Below are positions 1 to 8,186 of a stretch of 19,774 bases of DNA, one piece after another; position 1 is the stretch's first letter, and each line of letters starts with the position of its first letter. The DNA lies in NCBI GenBank assembly GCA_945870085.1, contig CAMBQX010000010.1, positions 1 through 19,774 on the forward strand. The letters run 5' to 3'. This stretch comes from Bifidobacterium breve. Its GTDB lineage: Bacteria > Actinomycetota > Actinomycetes > S36-B12. The notes beneath the pieces were generated by a model that saw nothing but the letters and a program-made list of their open reading frames with translations, had not been told where the DNA came from and ran no database searches. The translations under genes were made by a program, and so were the position numbers.

Positions 1-1
1 C

Positions 2-466
2 TACTCAAGCCTTAAGCGGCAATTTCGGGAGCGCACCGTTGAAAAGATGTACCACTGCGTTGTCCAGGGCTTATTGGACCCGCTGCGGGGCACCATCGAT
101 GCGCCCATTGACCGACACCCGTCCCAGGACTATCGATTTGCGGTGGTCAGCGGTGGTAAGCCGAGTATTACCCATTACGAAACCCTCGAAGCATTTTCAC
201 ATGGATCATTGGTCGAGGTCCGCCTCGAAACTGGGCGGACCCACCAAATTCGGGTGCATATGTCTGCCATGCGTCACCCCTGTGTCGGGGATCTGACATA
301 TGGTGCAGATCCGGCGCTGGCGGCGAAGTTGGGGTTGAAGCGACAGTGGTTACATGCGGTGCGGTTGGGGTTCGAACACCCGGGTAGTGGGGAGTGGATT
401 TGCGTCGAGAGCGAATATCCGGCGGATCTGAAACTTGCGTTGGTGCGCCTACAAGAAGGCGCGTGA
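2..466 (+). CDS. rluD: Ribosomal large subunit pseudouridine synthase, RluD family (3' part only)
   Basis: The gene enters from the left edge in frame 2, and 154 codons remain before TGA. RluD-family enzymes isomerise uridines to pseudouridine in 23S rRNA. The visible part is the C-terminal half of the catalytic domain. It has the family signature LETGRTHQIRVHM (bases about 218-256), then a HP..GD..YG stretch and a QWLHA segment that close the fold. The catalytic Asp motif (HRLDxxTSG) and any N-terminal S4 domain lie outside the window, so RluD versus another RluA-family member cannot be settled from residues alone. The place next to dnaE supports RluD, because lspA-rluD-dnaE order is common in actinobacteria (from memory). 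The stop is 21 bases before the dnaE start. Confidence 0.88.
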   Translation, partial: YSSLKRQFRERTVEKMYHCVVQGLLDPLRGTIDAPIDRHPSQDYRFAVVSGGKPSITHYETLEAFSHGSLVEVRLETGRTHQIRVHMSAMRHPCVGDLTYGADPALAAKLGLKRQWLHAVRLGFEHPGSGEWICVESEYPADLKLALVRLQEGA

Positions 467-475
467 TCCGAAAGT

Positions 476-481
476 TAGGGT
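476..481 (+). promoter_or_regulatory. Candidate -10 element for leaderless dnaE transcript
   Basis: TAGGGT fits the actinobacterial -10 pattern TANNNT. It is followed by exactly 6 bases and then the dnaE ATG, so transcription would begin on the A of the start codon. No clear -35 is visible. The AGGG inside the hexamer could instead act as a weak ribosome-binding site 7 bases from the ATG, so the reading is ambiguous. Confidence 0.45.
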
Positions 482-487
482 GGGCCA

Positions 488-3400
488 ATGACTGAGGACC
501 GGTTTGTACATCTACATGTGCATACCGAATTCTCGATGTTGGACGGTGCGGCGCGGCTGGGCGATTTAATGTATGAGGCGGCAAAACTCAAGATGCCAGC
601 CGTAGCCATTACCGACCATGGCAATCTTTATGGTGCCTACGATTTCTATAAGACCGCCCGTGAGCACGGCATTAAGCCAATCATCGGGTTAGAGGGCTAT
701 TACGCACCACAGGGTCGCTTCGAGCGCCGACCATTTGATTTCGGTGGCGGCTTCGATGAGGGCACCCCGGAAGACCCAACCGCCGGGCGCGGCAAGTTCA
801 GCTACACGCATATGACTCTCTGGGCTGAAAATACCGCGGGCATGCACAATCTTTTTAGGCTCTCGTCACTTGCGAGTCTGGAGGGCTATTACCACAAGCC
901 GCGCTTTGATCGCGACCTCCTTGAAAGGTATGGCGAAGGGCTTATTGGCACGACCGGATGCCCGAGCGGCGAAGTGAACCGCTGGCTACAAGCCGGCCAA
1001 TATGACAAAGCGTTGGCGGCCGCCGCTGATTTTCGCGACATCCTAGGTGCGGGTAACTATTTCTGTGAAGTCATGGAGCACGGGCTCGATATTGAGAAGC
1101 GGTTCCGCGAGGATTTACTGCGGATTGCCCGTTCCCTTGAGCTGCCAATTGTGGCAACTAATGACTTGCACTATGTCCATGCAGACGACGCCGCCACCCA
1201 TGATGTGCTGCTGTGTATCGGCACGCGCACCACGATGGATGATCCGAAGCGTTTTAGGTTTGACGGCCGCGATTTTTATCTTAAGAGCTCACAGGAGATG
1301 CGCGAACTGTGGAGTGAAATCCCCGAGGCCTGCGATAACACCTTATTGATTGCTGAGCGCTGCAATGTTGAGTTCGCCGAAGGCGCCAACTTGATGCCGC
1401 AATCGCCGGTACCTGAGGGCGAGTCCGAGGAGTCATGGTTGGTCAAGGAAGTCGAAATCGGTCTGCACCACCGGTTCGGTGACACCATCCCTGACAACGT
1501 ACGAGCTCAGGCCACCTACGAGGTTGGTGTCATTTGCCAAATGGGTTTCCCGGGTTATTTCCTGGTGGTAGCCGATCTAGTTCGCTATGCCAAGACCAAC
1601 GGGATTCGAGTCGGCCCAGGCCGCGGTTCGGCGGCCGGTTCGATGTTGGCATATGCATTAGGTATCACCGATCTTGATCCGATTCGGCACGGGTTGCTGT
1701 TCGAGCGTTTTCTGAATCCGGAGCGCATTTCGATGCCCGATATCGATATTGACTTCGATGAGCGTCGACGCTCAGACATGATCCGGTATGCAACCGATAA
1801 ATATGGCGAAGCCCACGTGGCGCAGATCATCACCTATGGATCCATTAAGGCGAAGGCGGCGATTAAGGACAGTGCCCGGGTTTTAGGCTACCCATATGCA
1901 CTAGGTGATCGCATCACCAAGTCAATGCCCCCGGCGGTAATGGGCAAAGACATCTCACTGGCTGGCGTGTTTGACCCGAAGGATTCCCGTTACAGCGAGG
2001 CTGCCGAATTTCGCACCTTGTACGAAGCCGACGCTGATGCGCGCCGAATTGTTGATACCGCCCGCGGCCTTGAGGGGTTGAAGCGTCAACCGGGGGTGCA
2101 CGCTGCTGGTGTTATTTTGTGTCGCGAGCCTTTGATGGACGTCATTCCGGTCTGGCGCCGCGATCAAGATGGTGCCATCATCACCCAATTCGACATGGGC
2201 GCCTGCGAGGCACTCGGACTTCTGAAGATGGATTTCCTTGGGCTACGCAACCTCACGGTGCTTGACGATTGCCTTAAGTACATCGAGGCAAATCGATCCG
2301 AAGTCGTAGTTCTAGAAGACTTAACGCTGGATGACAAGACGACCTATGAATTACTCGCACGTGGCGACACCTTGGGTGTCTTCCAACTTGACGGTGGCCC
2401 GATGCGGGCTCTGCTTCGGTCAATGCAACCGGATAGTTTTGAAGATATCTCCGCGGTATTGGCGCTGTACCGTCCTGGCCCGATGGGCGCTAATGCCCAC
2501 AATGACTATGCCGACCGCAAAAATGGCCGGAAGCCTGTTATCCCGATTCATCCCGAACTTGAGGAACCACTCGCCGAAATCCTCGGTGATACTTACGGCC
2601 TGATTGTCTATCAAGAGCAAGTCATGGCGATCGCTCAAAAATTGGCCGGCTACTCCCTGGGCAAAGCAGACCTACTGCGCCGGGCGATGAGCAAGAAGAA
2701 GCGCGAAATCCTGAAGAAGGAGTTTGTGCCATTCGAGGCCGGGATGCATGCCAATAATTTCTCCGATGAAGCGATCACCCGGCTCTGGGAGATCTTGGTT
2801 CCATTCTCTGACTATGCCTTCAATAAGGCCCACACCGCCGGATACGGGATGGTCTCCTACTGGACTGCCTATCTCAAGGCCAATTACCCGGCCGAATACA
2901 TGGCTGCGCTGCTTACCTCGGTCAAGGACGATAAAGATCGCTCTGCGATCTACCTAAATGAGTGCCGCCGGATGGGCATCAAGGTATTGCCGCCGGATGT
3001 TAATGACTCGGATTTCGATTTCACGCCACGGGGTACCGATATTCGATTTGGACTATCGGCCATTCGTAATGTCGGCGGCAACGTAGTGGATTCCATTATT
3101 GCTACCCGGCGGCGGGTTGGCCGATTTGAAAACTTCCATGACTTCATCGCGAAAGTCGAAGTGTCAGTATGTAATAAGCGGGTAGTTGAGTCACTTGTAA
3201 AGGCGGGCGCTTTTGACTCCTTCGGGCATACCCGTAAAGGTCTGGTGCATGTTCATGAAGAAGTTGTCGACTCTGCGGTCGATATCAAGCGCGCCGAGGC
3301 AATCGGCCAATTCGATCTTTTCGGTGGCCTAGAGGCACAGGGTGATTTTGCCTTAGTTGCACAAGCTGAAATCTCCTTGGGGGAGTGGGAGAAATCGGTA

Positions 3401-4021
3401 TTACTCGCGCATGAGCGCGAAATGCTCGGTCTCTACGTGTCGGATCATCCATTACATGGTGCCGAGCGCGCCTTGGCGCAGCTCACTGACCGATCAATTG
3501 CAGCTCTCCTTAATGACGAACGAGCAGATTCCACGGTGGCAACTATCGGTGGGCTCATTACCAGCGTGCAACGTAAGACAACAAAGCAAGGCTCCACTTG
3601 GGCAATTATTACGCTCGAGGATCTCGAAGGGTCTGTCGAGATAATGGTTTTTCCGCAGACCTATCTGCCGGTTAGTACCTCGCTGGTCGAAGATGTCGTC
3701 GTCGTTGTTAGAGGTCGAGTCGATCGCAGTGACGAAGATGGGGTGCGAGTTGTGGCCCTCAGTGTAACGTTGCCTGATCTGAGTGAAGCCGCCTCGGGTC
3801 CAATGCGCCTGACCATGCCGGCAACGCGGTGCATCCCACCTCTAGTCGATAAACTGAAGGAGGTACTTGCGGGTCATCCAGGTACCACCGAAGTCCACCT
3901 GCACCTGACCGGCGGAGTCAGCACCACGGTATTGCTACTCGATGACAAATTGCGTGTTACGCCGTCCTCATCACTTTACGGAGATCTAAAAGCACTACTC
4001 GGCCCGACCTGCCTTAATTAA
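488..4021 (+). CDS. dnaE: DNA polymerase III alpha subunit (DnaE1-type replicative polymerase)
   Basis: This 1177-residue protein is the catalytic subunit of the replicative C-family polymerase and is close in length to mycobacterial DnaE1. The N-terminal PHP domain retains all nine metal-site positions: H10, H12, D19, H44, E69, H108, C158, D226 and H228. In mycobacterial DnaE1 this site is the proofreading exonuclease, so the same is expected here. The polymerase Asp triad is D420 and D422 in PDIDIDFDE plus D582 in KMDFLGLR. A clamp-binding motif QFDLF sits at 941-945. An OB domain follows at about 1015-1090 (IGGLITSVQRK to EIMVFP) and then a C-terminal tail. The ATG gives the canonical start just before the FVHLHVHTEFSMLDG block. 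The gene follows rluD directly. Confidence 0.97.
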   Translation: MTEDRFVHLHVHTEFSMLDGAARLGDLMYEAAKLKMPAVAITDHGNLYGAYDFYKTAREHGIKPIIGLEGYYAPQGRFERRPFDFGGGFDEGTPEDPTAGRGKFSYTHMTLWAENTAGMHNLFRLSSLASLEGYYHKPRFDRDLLERYGEGLIGTTGCPSGEVNRWLQAGQYDKALAAAADFRDILGAGNYFCEVMEHGLDIEKRFREDLLRIARSLELPIVATNDLHYVHADDAATHDVLLCIGTRTTMDDPKRFRFDGRDFYLKSSQEMRELWSEIPEACDNTLLIAERCNVEFAEGANLMPQSPVPEGESEESWLVKEVEIGLHHRFGDTIPDNVRAQATYEVGVICQMGFPGYFLVVADLVRYAKTNGIRVGPGRGSAAGSMLAYALGITDLDPIRHGLLFERFLNPERISMPDIDIDFDERRRSDMIRYATDKYGEAHVAQIITYGSIKAKAAIKDSARVLGYPYALGDRITKSMPPAVMGKDISLAGVFDPKDSRYSEAAEFRTLYEADADARRIVDTARGLEGLKRQPGVHAAGVILCREPLMDVIPVWRRDQDGAIITQFDMGACEALGLLKMDFLGLRNLTVLDDCLKYIEANRSEVVVLEDLTLDDKTTYELLARGDTLGVFQLDGGPMRALLRSMQPDSFEDISAVLALYRPGPMGANAHNDYADRKNGRKPVIPIHPELEEPLAEILGDTYGLIVYQEQVMAIAQKLAGYSLGKADLLRRAMSKKKREILKKEFVPFEAGMHANNFSDEAITRLWEILVPFSDYAFNKAHTAGYGMVSYWTAYLKANYPAEYMAALLTSVKDDKDRSAIYLNECRRMGIKVLPPDVNDSDFDFTPRGTDIRFGLSAIRNVGGNVVDSIIATRRRVGRFENFHDFIAKVEVSVCNKRVVESLVKAGAFDSFGHTRKGLVHVHEEVVDSAVDIKRAEAIGQFDLFGGLEAQGDFALVAQAEISLGEWEKSVLLAHEREMLGLYVSDHPLHGAERALAQLTDRSIAALLNDERADSTVATIGGLITSVQRKTTKQGSTWAIITLEDLEGSVEIMVFPQTYLPVSTSLVEDVVVVVRGRVDRSDEDGVRVVALSVTLPDLSEAASGPMRLTMPATRCIPPLVDKLKEVLAGHPGTTEVHLHLTGGVSTTVLLLDDKLRVTPSSSLYGDLKALLGPTCLN

Positions 4022-4055
4022 TCCAAGTTAATCCAGCGAATTTACCCGGAGCCTG

Positions 4056-4571
4056 ATGACTTTCATCCGCCGCACTTCTGCGGTTATCACCGCCGGTCTC
4101 GCCGTGGGTGCGCTGAGTGGGCTGGCACTCGGTGTCATCTGGTGGCGGTTAGCCCCCAGAGTGCCTTTGGTGGTGCGATCTGGCGACGCCTACCCGGCCA
4201 ACTACCAACCCGACGGCTATTTGGCGGCTGACGTTTCCTTCGCCGCACTTGCGATATTTGCCGGCCTCGCTGTAACCATTGGGCTGCTGGTGATGCGCCG
4301 CGAGCACCCACTTTCGGTATTAGTGGCCGGCCTGCTCGCCGGTGGTGTTGGGTCAATTCTGATGTGGTTTGTTGGGAGTCGACTCGGATCAGTTGACATC
4401 ACCGGTCTGATCGCGACCACCATGGATGAGGCGGTTATCGAAGCGCCATTAAAGGTTTCTATGCCAGCGTTGCTTCTAGTGTGGCCAATAACAGCCGCCC
4501 TGGTAATTTTTGCTGTGTCATTTGCTGACTGGTGGGGTGCGGCTAAGAAAAACGCGCGATCGAGCCGGTAA
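4056..4571 (+). CDS. DUF2567-like four-helix membrane protein
   Basis: This is a 171-residue predicted inner-membrane protein of unknown function. Hydrophobic segments lie at about 10-30, 60-80, 86-107 and 136-156, with a Lys/Arg-rich C-terminus. The first helix runs into a W-W-R-L-A-P-R-V-P-L stretch, which resembles the DUF2567 family of actinobacteria; this assignment is from memory of the family. GGAG at 4048-4051, four bases before the ATG, supports the start. The gene begins 34 bases after dnaE and is probably read with it. Its last 29 bases overlap the 3' end of the convergent deacylase gene. No catalytic motif is seen, and a role with DnaE is not implied. Confidence 0.75.
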   Translation: MTFIRRTSAVITAGLAVGALSGLALGVIWWRLAPRVPLVVRSGDAYPANYQPDGYLAADVSFAALAIFAGLAVTIGLLVMRREHPLSVLVAGLLAGGVGSILMWFVGSRLGSVDITGLIATTMDEAVIEAPLKVSMPALLLVWPITAALVIFAVSFADWWGAAKKNARSSR

Positions 4572-5061
4572 GCGCATCGGTCACTAGTGCGAGGTCGGTA
4601 GGGCTCAATCCAATGTCCAGACCGCGTTTTCCGCCCGATACATAAATCGTGTCGGGTGTTAGTGCGCTCTCATCCAAAACGGTTTTCAGTTTGCGTTTTT
4701 GGGCAATCGGGCTGATTCCGCCGACTACATACCCGGTGATTCGCTCAGCGGCATCCTGTTCGGCCATTACTGCTTTGCGGCCACCGCAGCGTGCGGCATG
4801 AGCTTTTAGGTCGAGCATCGCATTGACCGGCACAATGGCAACCGTTGGTAATTCATCGACATTCACGATCAGAGTTTTGAACACCACGGCGGGGTCTAAT
4901 TGCAAGGCGGCCGCCGCTTCGGCTCCAAATGCCTGTGCTCCGGCTTCGTGCTCGTAACCATGTATCGAAAAATTGATTCCTGCGGCGGTGAGTGCGACGG
5001 TGGCGGGAGTGCCTGACCCGCCACGCTGGACGCTTGTTTTTTTATTCACACCTGAACTCAA
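4543..5061 (-). CDS. ybaK: YbaK/EbsC-type Cys-tRNA(Pro) deacylase
   Basis: This is a 172-residue trans-editing enzyme that hydrolyses mis-acylated Cys-tRNA(Pro). The family landmarks are in order: TPA near the N-terminus, VFKTLIV with the conserved Lys K62, GGISP at 114-118 followed by QKRKL, and SGGKRGLDIGLSP at 142-154. The chosen TTG start overlaps the stop of the upstream LON gene by four bases (TTGA), which indicates translational coupling. A GTG four codons in (5047-5049) is the alternative. No good ribosome-binding site separates the two. The family includes Pro- and Ala-tRNA editing relatives, but the GGISP and SGGKRG motifs favour YbaK. The 3' end overlaps the convergent DUF2567-like gene. 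Confidence 0.92.
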   Translation of the reverse strand: MSSGVNKKTSVQRGGSGTPATVALTAAGINFSIHGYEHEAGAQAFGAEAAAALQLDPAVVFKTLIVNVDELPTVAIVPVNAMLDLKAHAARCGGRKAVMAEQDAAERITGYVVGGISPIAQKRKLKTVLDESALTPDTIYVSGGKRGLDIGLSPTDLALVTDALTGSIARFS

Positions 5062-5729
5062 TTCGGCGAGTCGATCGAGGGCAAGAGATCGATCGCGGGT
5101 ACCGCTGACAAGACTGCGATAATCCCATTCTCACGCGCCAACAGGGTGCTGGCCAAGGTCAAGCGCTCCTTTGCATTCACCGCACTCAATAGCGCCTGTC
5201 TTTCATTTGTTGGCAGCACCATCGAGGCGGTTATTAGATAACTGAGGACGGTTGCCTCCGCCGGTAGGTCAGCGGCACTGGCGTCGCCATCATCGAGGCG
5301 GCCACCGAGCACGGTACGGTAGGTGGTGAATCGCTGAGCGACCTGCTGCAGTTGGCGTGGGCTGACATCGCTGGTTGGGTCTTCGAGAAACTCAACGGTC
5401 GCGGTGGCAAGTGGTGCGCTGGTGTCGACCGCATGAATCAAGAACCGCCGCGAGCCGATTGTCACAATGTCGAATTGGCCATCATCGAGGCGGTCGACTT
5501 TTCGGAGCACCGCCGCGGTGCCTACGTCGTAGAGTGCCTCAACACCGTTTTCCTCCAACGATCTGCCATCGCGGACCGCAATAATCCCGAATTCTCGGGC
5601 ATTTTCGTCAGGGTTGGAGAGCAGCTTTTCAATGAGTTCGCAGTATCTGGGCTCGAATATATGCAGTGGCATGACCAGCCCCGGCACCAAAACGGTGTTT
5701 AGGGGGAAGAGTGGCAGCGTGGAAAGCAC
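5058..5729 (-). CDS. Stand-alone LON N-terminal (substrate-binding) domain protein
   Basis: This 223-residue protein consists of a LON-N (PUA-like) domain without ATPase or protease parts. The domain starts at once with LPLFPLNTVLVPG and MPLHIFEPRY, then FGIIAV and VGTAAVLRKV, and ends in a helical region up to about residue 200. Such proteins are often labelled Lon-like, but no Ser-Lys dyad or Walker motif is present, so peptidase activity is not expected; the natural ligand is unknown. A longer reading frame extends to 5855, but its first 42 residues overlap hisD and lack domain similarity. I therefore use the GTG at 5727-5729, which places the conserved motif at residue 5. The gene diverges from hisD across 23 bases and is coupled to ybaK downstream. 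Confidence 0.87.
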   Translation of the reverse strand: MLSTLPLFPLNTVLVPGLVMPLHIFEPRYCELIEKLLSNPDENAREFGIIAVRDGRSLEENGVEALYDVGTAAVLRKVDRLDDGQFDIVTIGSRRFLIHAVDTSAPLATATVEFLEDPTSDVSPRQLQQVAQRFTTYRTVLGGRLDDGDASAADLPAEATVLSYLITASMVLPTNERQALLSAVNAKERLTLASTLLARENGIIAVLSAVPAIDLLPSIDSPN

Positions 5730-5735
5730 ATGGGC

Positions 5736-5745
5736 AGCGTAAACT
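5736..5745. promoter_or_regulatory. Candidate bidirectional leaderless promoter (LON gene / hisD)
   Basis: The plus strand carries TAAACT at 5740-5745, followed by 7 bases and the hisD GTG. The minus strand carries TACGCT at 5741-5736, followed by 6 bases and the LON-gene GTG. Both match the TANNNT -10 pattern, and they share the two base pairs 5740-5741. Each would start transcription on the first base of its start codon. There is no room in the 23-base gap for a conventional leader with a ribosome-binding site on either side. Confidence 0.55.
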
Positions 5746-5752
5746 GCGCCAC

Positions 5753-7069
5753 GTGATCCGCCGCATCGACCTTCGTGGTTCCTCGATTGACCCGAGATTG
5801 GCGGTGCCTCGAGCCGCCATGGACGTTGCTGATGCGGCCGAGCAGATAGCGCCAATTTTGCGCGAAGTCCGCGAAGAAGGCGCCGAGGCGGTACTTCGAT
5901 GGTCCGAACGGCTAGATGGCGTACGCCCGCCCGCCCTTCGCGTACCTACTGAGCAAATAGCAAATGCCGAGGCCGGGCTAGAGCCTGCGGTGCGGGCGGC
6001 ACTTCTTGAAGCCATCGACCGGGCGCAACGTGCCCACCTGGATCAGCGCCGCACCGACACCACCTCGGTGGTGGTGGCTGGTGGCACCGTTACCGAGCGC
6101 TGGATACCGGTTGAGCGGGTCGGGCTCTATGTGCCGGGTGGACGCGCGGTTTACCCGAGCAGCGTCATTATGAATGTGGTGCCGGCTCAGGTGGCGGGTG
6201 TTTCGTCACTGGTGGTTGTTTCACCGCCGCAGCGAGATTTTGGTGGGTGGCCCCACCCGACGATTTTGGCCGCATGTGCGCTGCTTGGGGTTGACGAGGT
6301 TTATTCGGTTGGTGGCGCTCAGGCCATTGCGATGTTGGCCTATGGGGTTGACCTGCCAGCCGGTGGCCGATGTGAGGCTGTAGATCTGGTAACCGGGCCC
6401 GGCAATATCTATGTGACCGCGGCCAAGCGGGCACTGCGCGGGGTGATCGGCATCGATAGTGAAGCTGGTCCCACCGAGATTGCTATTTTGGCCGACGATA
6501 CCGCTGATCCACGGCATGTGGCTGCCGATTTACTAAGTCAGGCTGAACATGATGTCTTGGCTGCAGCAGTATTGGTAACTCCATCGGCGGCACTTGCCGA
6601 CGCGGTTGCCGTAGAAGTGGTTCGCCAGGTGGCCAACACCAAGCACGTAGAGCGGATTACTGAGGCACTTAGTGGTGTTCAGAGCGCGATCGTTTTAGTT
6701 GATGACATTGAAGCCGGCTTGCGAGTGGTGAACGCCTACGCTGCTGAGCACCTAGAGATTCATACTGAAAACGCCCGTGAACTTGCCATGCGCGTGCGCA
6801 ATGCCGGTGCAATATTTGTTGGCACCTGGGCGCCTGTCTCACTCGGCGACTACTGCGCCGGTTCTAACCACGTACTACCGACCCGTGGCAGTGCGCGTTA
6901 CTCCTCTGGCTTATCTGTTCAATCGTTCCTTCGCGGTGTGCATATCATCGACTACGACCAGGCAGCTCTAAGTGATGTCGCCGGGCACGTCATAGCGCTG
7001 GCTCAGGCCGAAGATCTCCCTGCACATGGTGATGCCATCCGCATTCGCGCTGTGCGCGGAGTGGACTGA
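5753..7069 (+). CDS. hisD: Histidinol dehydrogenase
   Basis: This enzyme catalyses the last two steps of histidine synthesis, oxidising L-histidinol to histidine with NAD and a zinc ion. The 438-residue protein has GLYVPGG at 124-130, VTGPGN at 213-218, zinc ligands Q263, H266, D366 and H425, and the catalytic pair E332 and H333 in AEHLEI. These correspond one for one to Q259, H262, D360, H419, E326 and H327 of E. coli. The frame is open back to GTG 5711, but those 14 extra residues overlap the divergent gene. Family members begin with I-R-R-I-D-L-R-G, so GTG 5753 is preferred. It opens the his cluster, and its stop is one base before the hisC GTG. Confidence 0.97.
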   Translation: MIRRIDLRGSSIDPRLAVPRAAMDVADAAEQIAPILREVREEGAEAVLRWSERLDGVRPPALRVPTEQIANAEAGLEPAVRAALLEAIDRAQRAHLDQRRTDTTSVVVAGGTVTERWIPVERVGLYVPGGRAVYPSSVIMNVVPAQVAGVSSLVVVSPPQRDFGGWPHPTILAACALLGVDEVYSVGGAQAIAMLAYGVDLPAGGRCEAVDLVTGPGNIYVTAAKRALRGVIGIDSEAGPTEIAILADDTADPRHVAADLLSQAEHDVLAAAVLVTPSAALADAVAVEVVRQVANTKHVERITEALSGVQSAIVLVDDIEAGLRVVNAYAAEHLEIHTENARELAMRVRNAGAIFVGTWAPVSLGDYCAGSNHVLPTRGSARYSSGLSVQSFLRGVHIIDYDQAALSDVAGHVIALAQAEDLPAHGDAIRIRAVRGVD

Positions 7070-7070
7070 C

Positions 7071-8186
7071 GTGCCATCATCCTTCGAGTTTCCGGTCCGC
7101 GATGATCTGCGGGGAGTTATCTCATACGGTGCACCGCAGTTAGACGTACCGGTCTGCCTGAATGTAAATGAGAACCCCTTTGCGCTGCCCGATGACGTTG
7201 TAGATGCGGTTACCGAGGCGGTTTATCAGGTTGCCAAAGGGCTTAATAGGTACCCGCAACGTGATGCGGTGGAACTGCGCCAAGCACTTTCGACTTATCT
7301 TGACCGTGAATCCGGAGTGCAGATCCCTTGGCAGCAGATTTGGGCGGCAAATGGCTCAAATGAGGTAATGCACCACCTGTTCTTAGCTTATGGCGGCCCG
7401 GGTCGCCTCGCGATGAGCTTCGATCCGACATACTCGATGTATCCGGAGTATGCGCGCGACACCTTCACCACCTATCGCTCATTTCCAAGGGGTGCGGATT
7501 TCACGATTGACATTGCGGCCGCATGCCAGCAAATTATCGAAAATCGCCCTACCTTAGTTTTAGTGACGTCTCCCAACAACCCGACCGGTACCGCACTGGG
7601 CGCTGCCGACCTAACGAAGTTGCTCGCTACCGCGCGGGAGTGCGGAGCAATCGTGATTGTCGACGAGGCTTACGCGGAATTTAGACGGGTCGGTACCCCA
7701 TCCGCACTTGAGCTACTTTCAGAGTTCACGAATCTGATTGTCACGCGCACCATGAGCAAGGCTTTTGGGATGGCTGGAACTAGGTTGGGATATGCAGCTA
7801 CTGCCGATCCGGCCGTGGTCGCCACTTTGGGTGTGGTGCGACTGCCGTACCACCTCTCGTCTGTGACTCAGGCGGTTGCGGTAGCTGCGCTAACTCACTC
7901 TAAGTCGTTGCAGGCTCAAGTCGCAACAATTCGACAGGAGCGTGATGCGCTGCAGGAGTGGCTTATCGCTCAGGGGTTAAACGTCGCGGTAAGCGAGGCC
8001 AACTTTGTTCTTTTTGGTACTTTTAGTAACCGCGATCGAATCTGGCAGCGATTATTGGATCAGGGGGTGCTGATCAGGGTCACGGGCCCAGCAGGTTACC
8101 TGCGAGTGAGTATCGGAACCCCGGCTGAAAACGATAGGTTTAGGGCCGCGCTGATGAGCGCGCTACGTGACGAAGGGCAATCATGA
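7071..8186 (+). CDS. hisC: Histidinol-phosphate aminotransferase
   Basis: This fold-type I PLP enzyme transfers an amino group from glutamate to imidazole-acetol phosphate. In the 371-residue protein I see NENP near residue 35, TSPNNPTG at about 166-173, the cofactor-ring Asp D198 in VDEAYAEF, and the Schiff-base lysine K230 in SKAFGMAGTRLGY, followed by Arg. GTG 7071 lies one base after the hisD stop, with GGAG at 7058-7061 nine bases upstream. An earlier in-frame ATG at 7026 would add 15 residues from inside hisD and looks spurious. The stop overlaps the hisB start as ATGA. The placement in a his cluster separates it from related aromatic aminotransferases. Confidence 0.96.
   Translation: MPSSFEFPVRDDLRGVISYGAPQLDVPVCLNVNENPFALPDDVVDAVTEAVYQVAKGLNRYPQRDAVELRQALSTYLDRESGVQIPWQQIWAANGSNEVMHHLFLAYGGPGRLAMSFDPTYSMYPEYARDTFTTYRSFPRGADFTIDIAAACQQIIENRPTLVLVTSPNNPTGTALGAADLTKLLATARECGAIVIVDEAYAEFRRVGTPSALELLSEFTNLIVTRTMSKAFGMAGTRLGYAATADPAVVATLGVVRLPYHLSSVTQAVAVAALTHSKSLQAQVATIRQERDALQEWLIAQGLNVAVSEANFVLFGTFSNRDRIWQRLLDQGVLIRVTGPAGYLRVSIGTPAENDRFRAALMSALRDEGQS

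Noticed and set aside
168..584. A 138-residue open frame on the minus strand across the rluD/dnaE junction
   Set aside because: It lies antisense to two well-supported genes, has no recognisable motif and is rich in Pro, Arg and Thr, as expected for a shadow frame.
4018..4037. A 10-bp tandem repeat (TTAATCCA twice) across the dnaE stop codon
   Set aside because: Too short and A/T-rich to separate from chance, with no hairpin for termination and no start nearby that it would control.
5711..5752. N-terminal extension of hisD to GTG 5711
   Set aside because: The extra 14 residues are unconserved and overlap the divergent LON gene start, while GTG 5753 gives the family N-terminus.
5730..5855. 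N-terminal extension of the LON-N protein to 5855
   Set aside because: The extra 42 residues run antisense to hisD, show no domain similarity and precede the conserved LPLFPLN start.
5629..6015. A 128-residue minus-strand open frame over the start of hisD
   Set aside because: Low-complexity Ser/Arg/Ala composition and complete overlap with hisD and the LON gene indicate a shadow.
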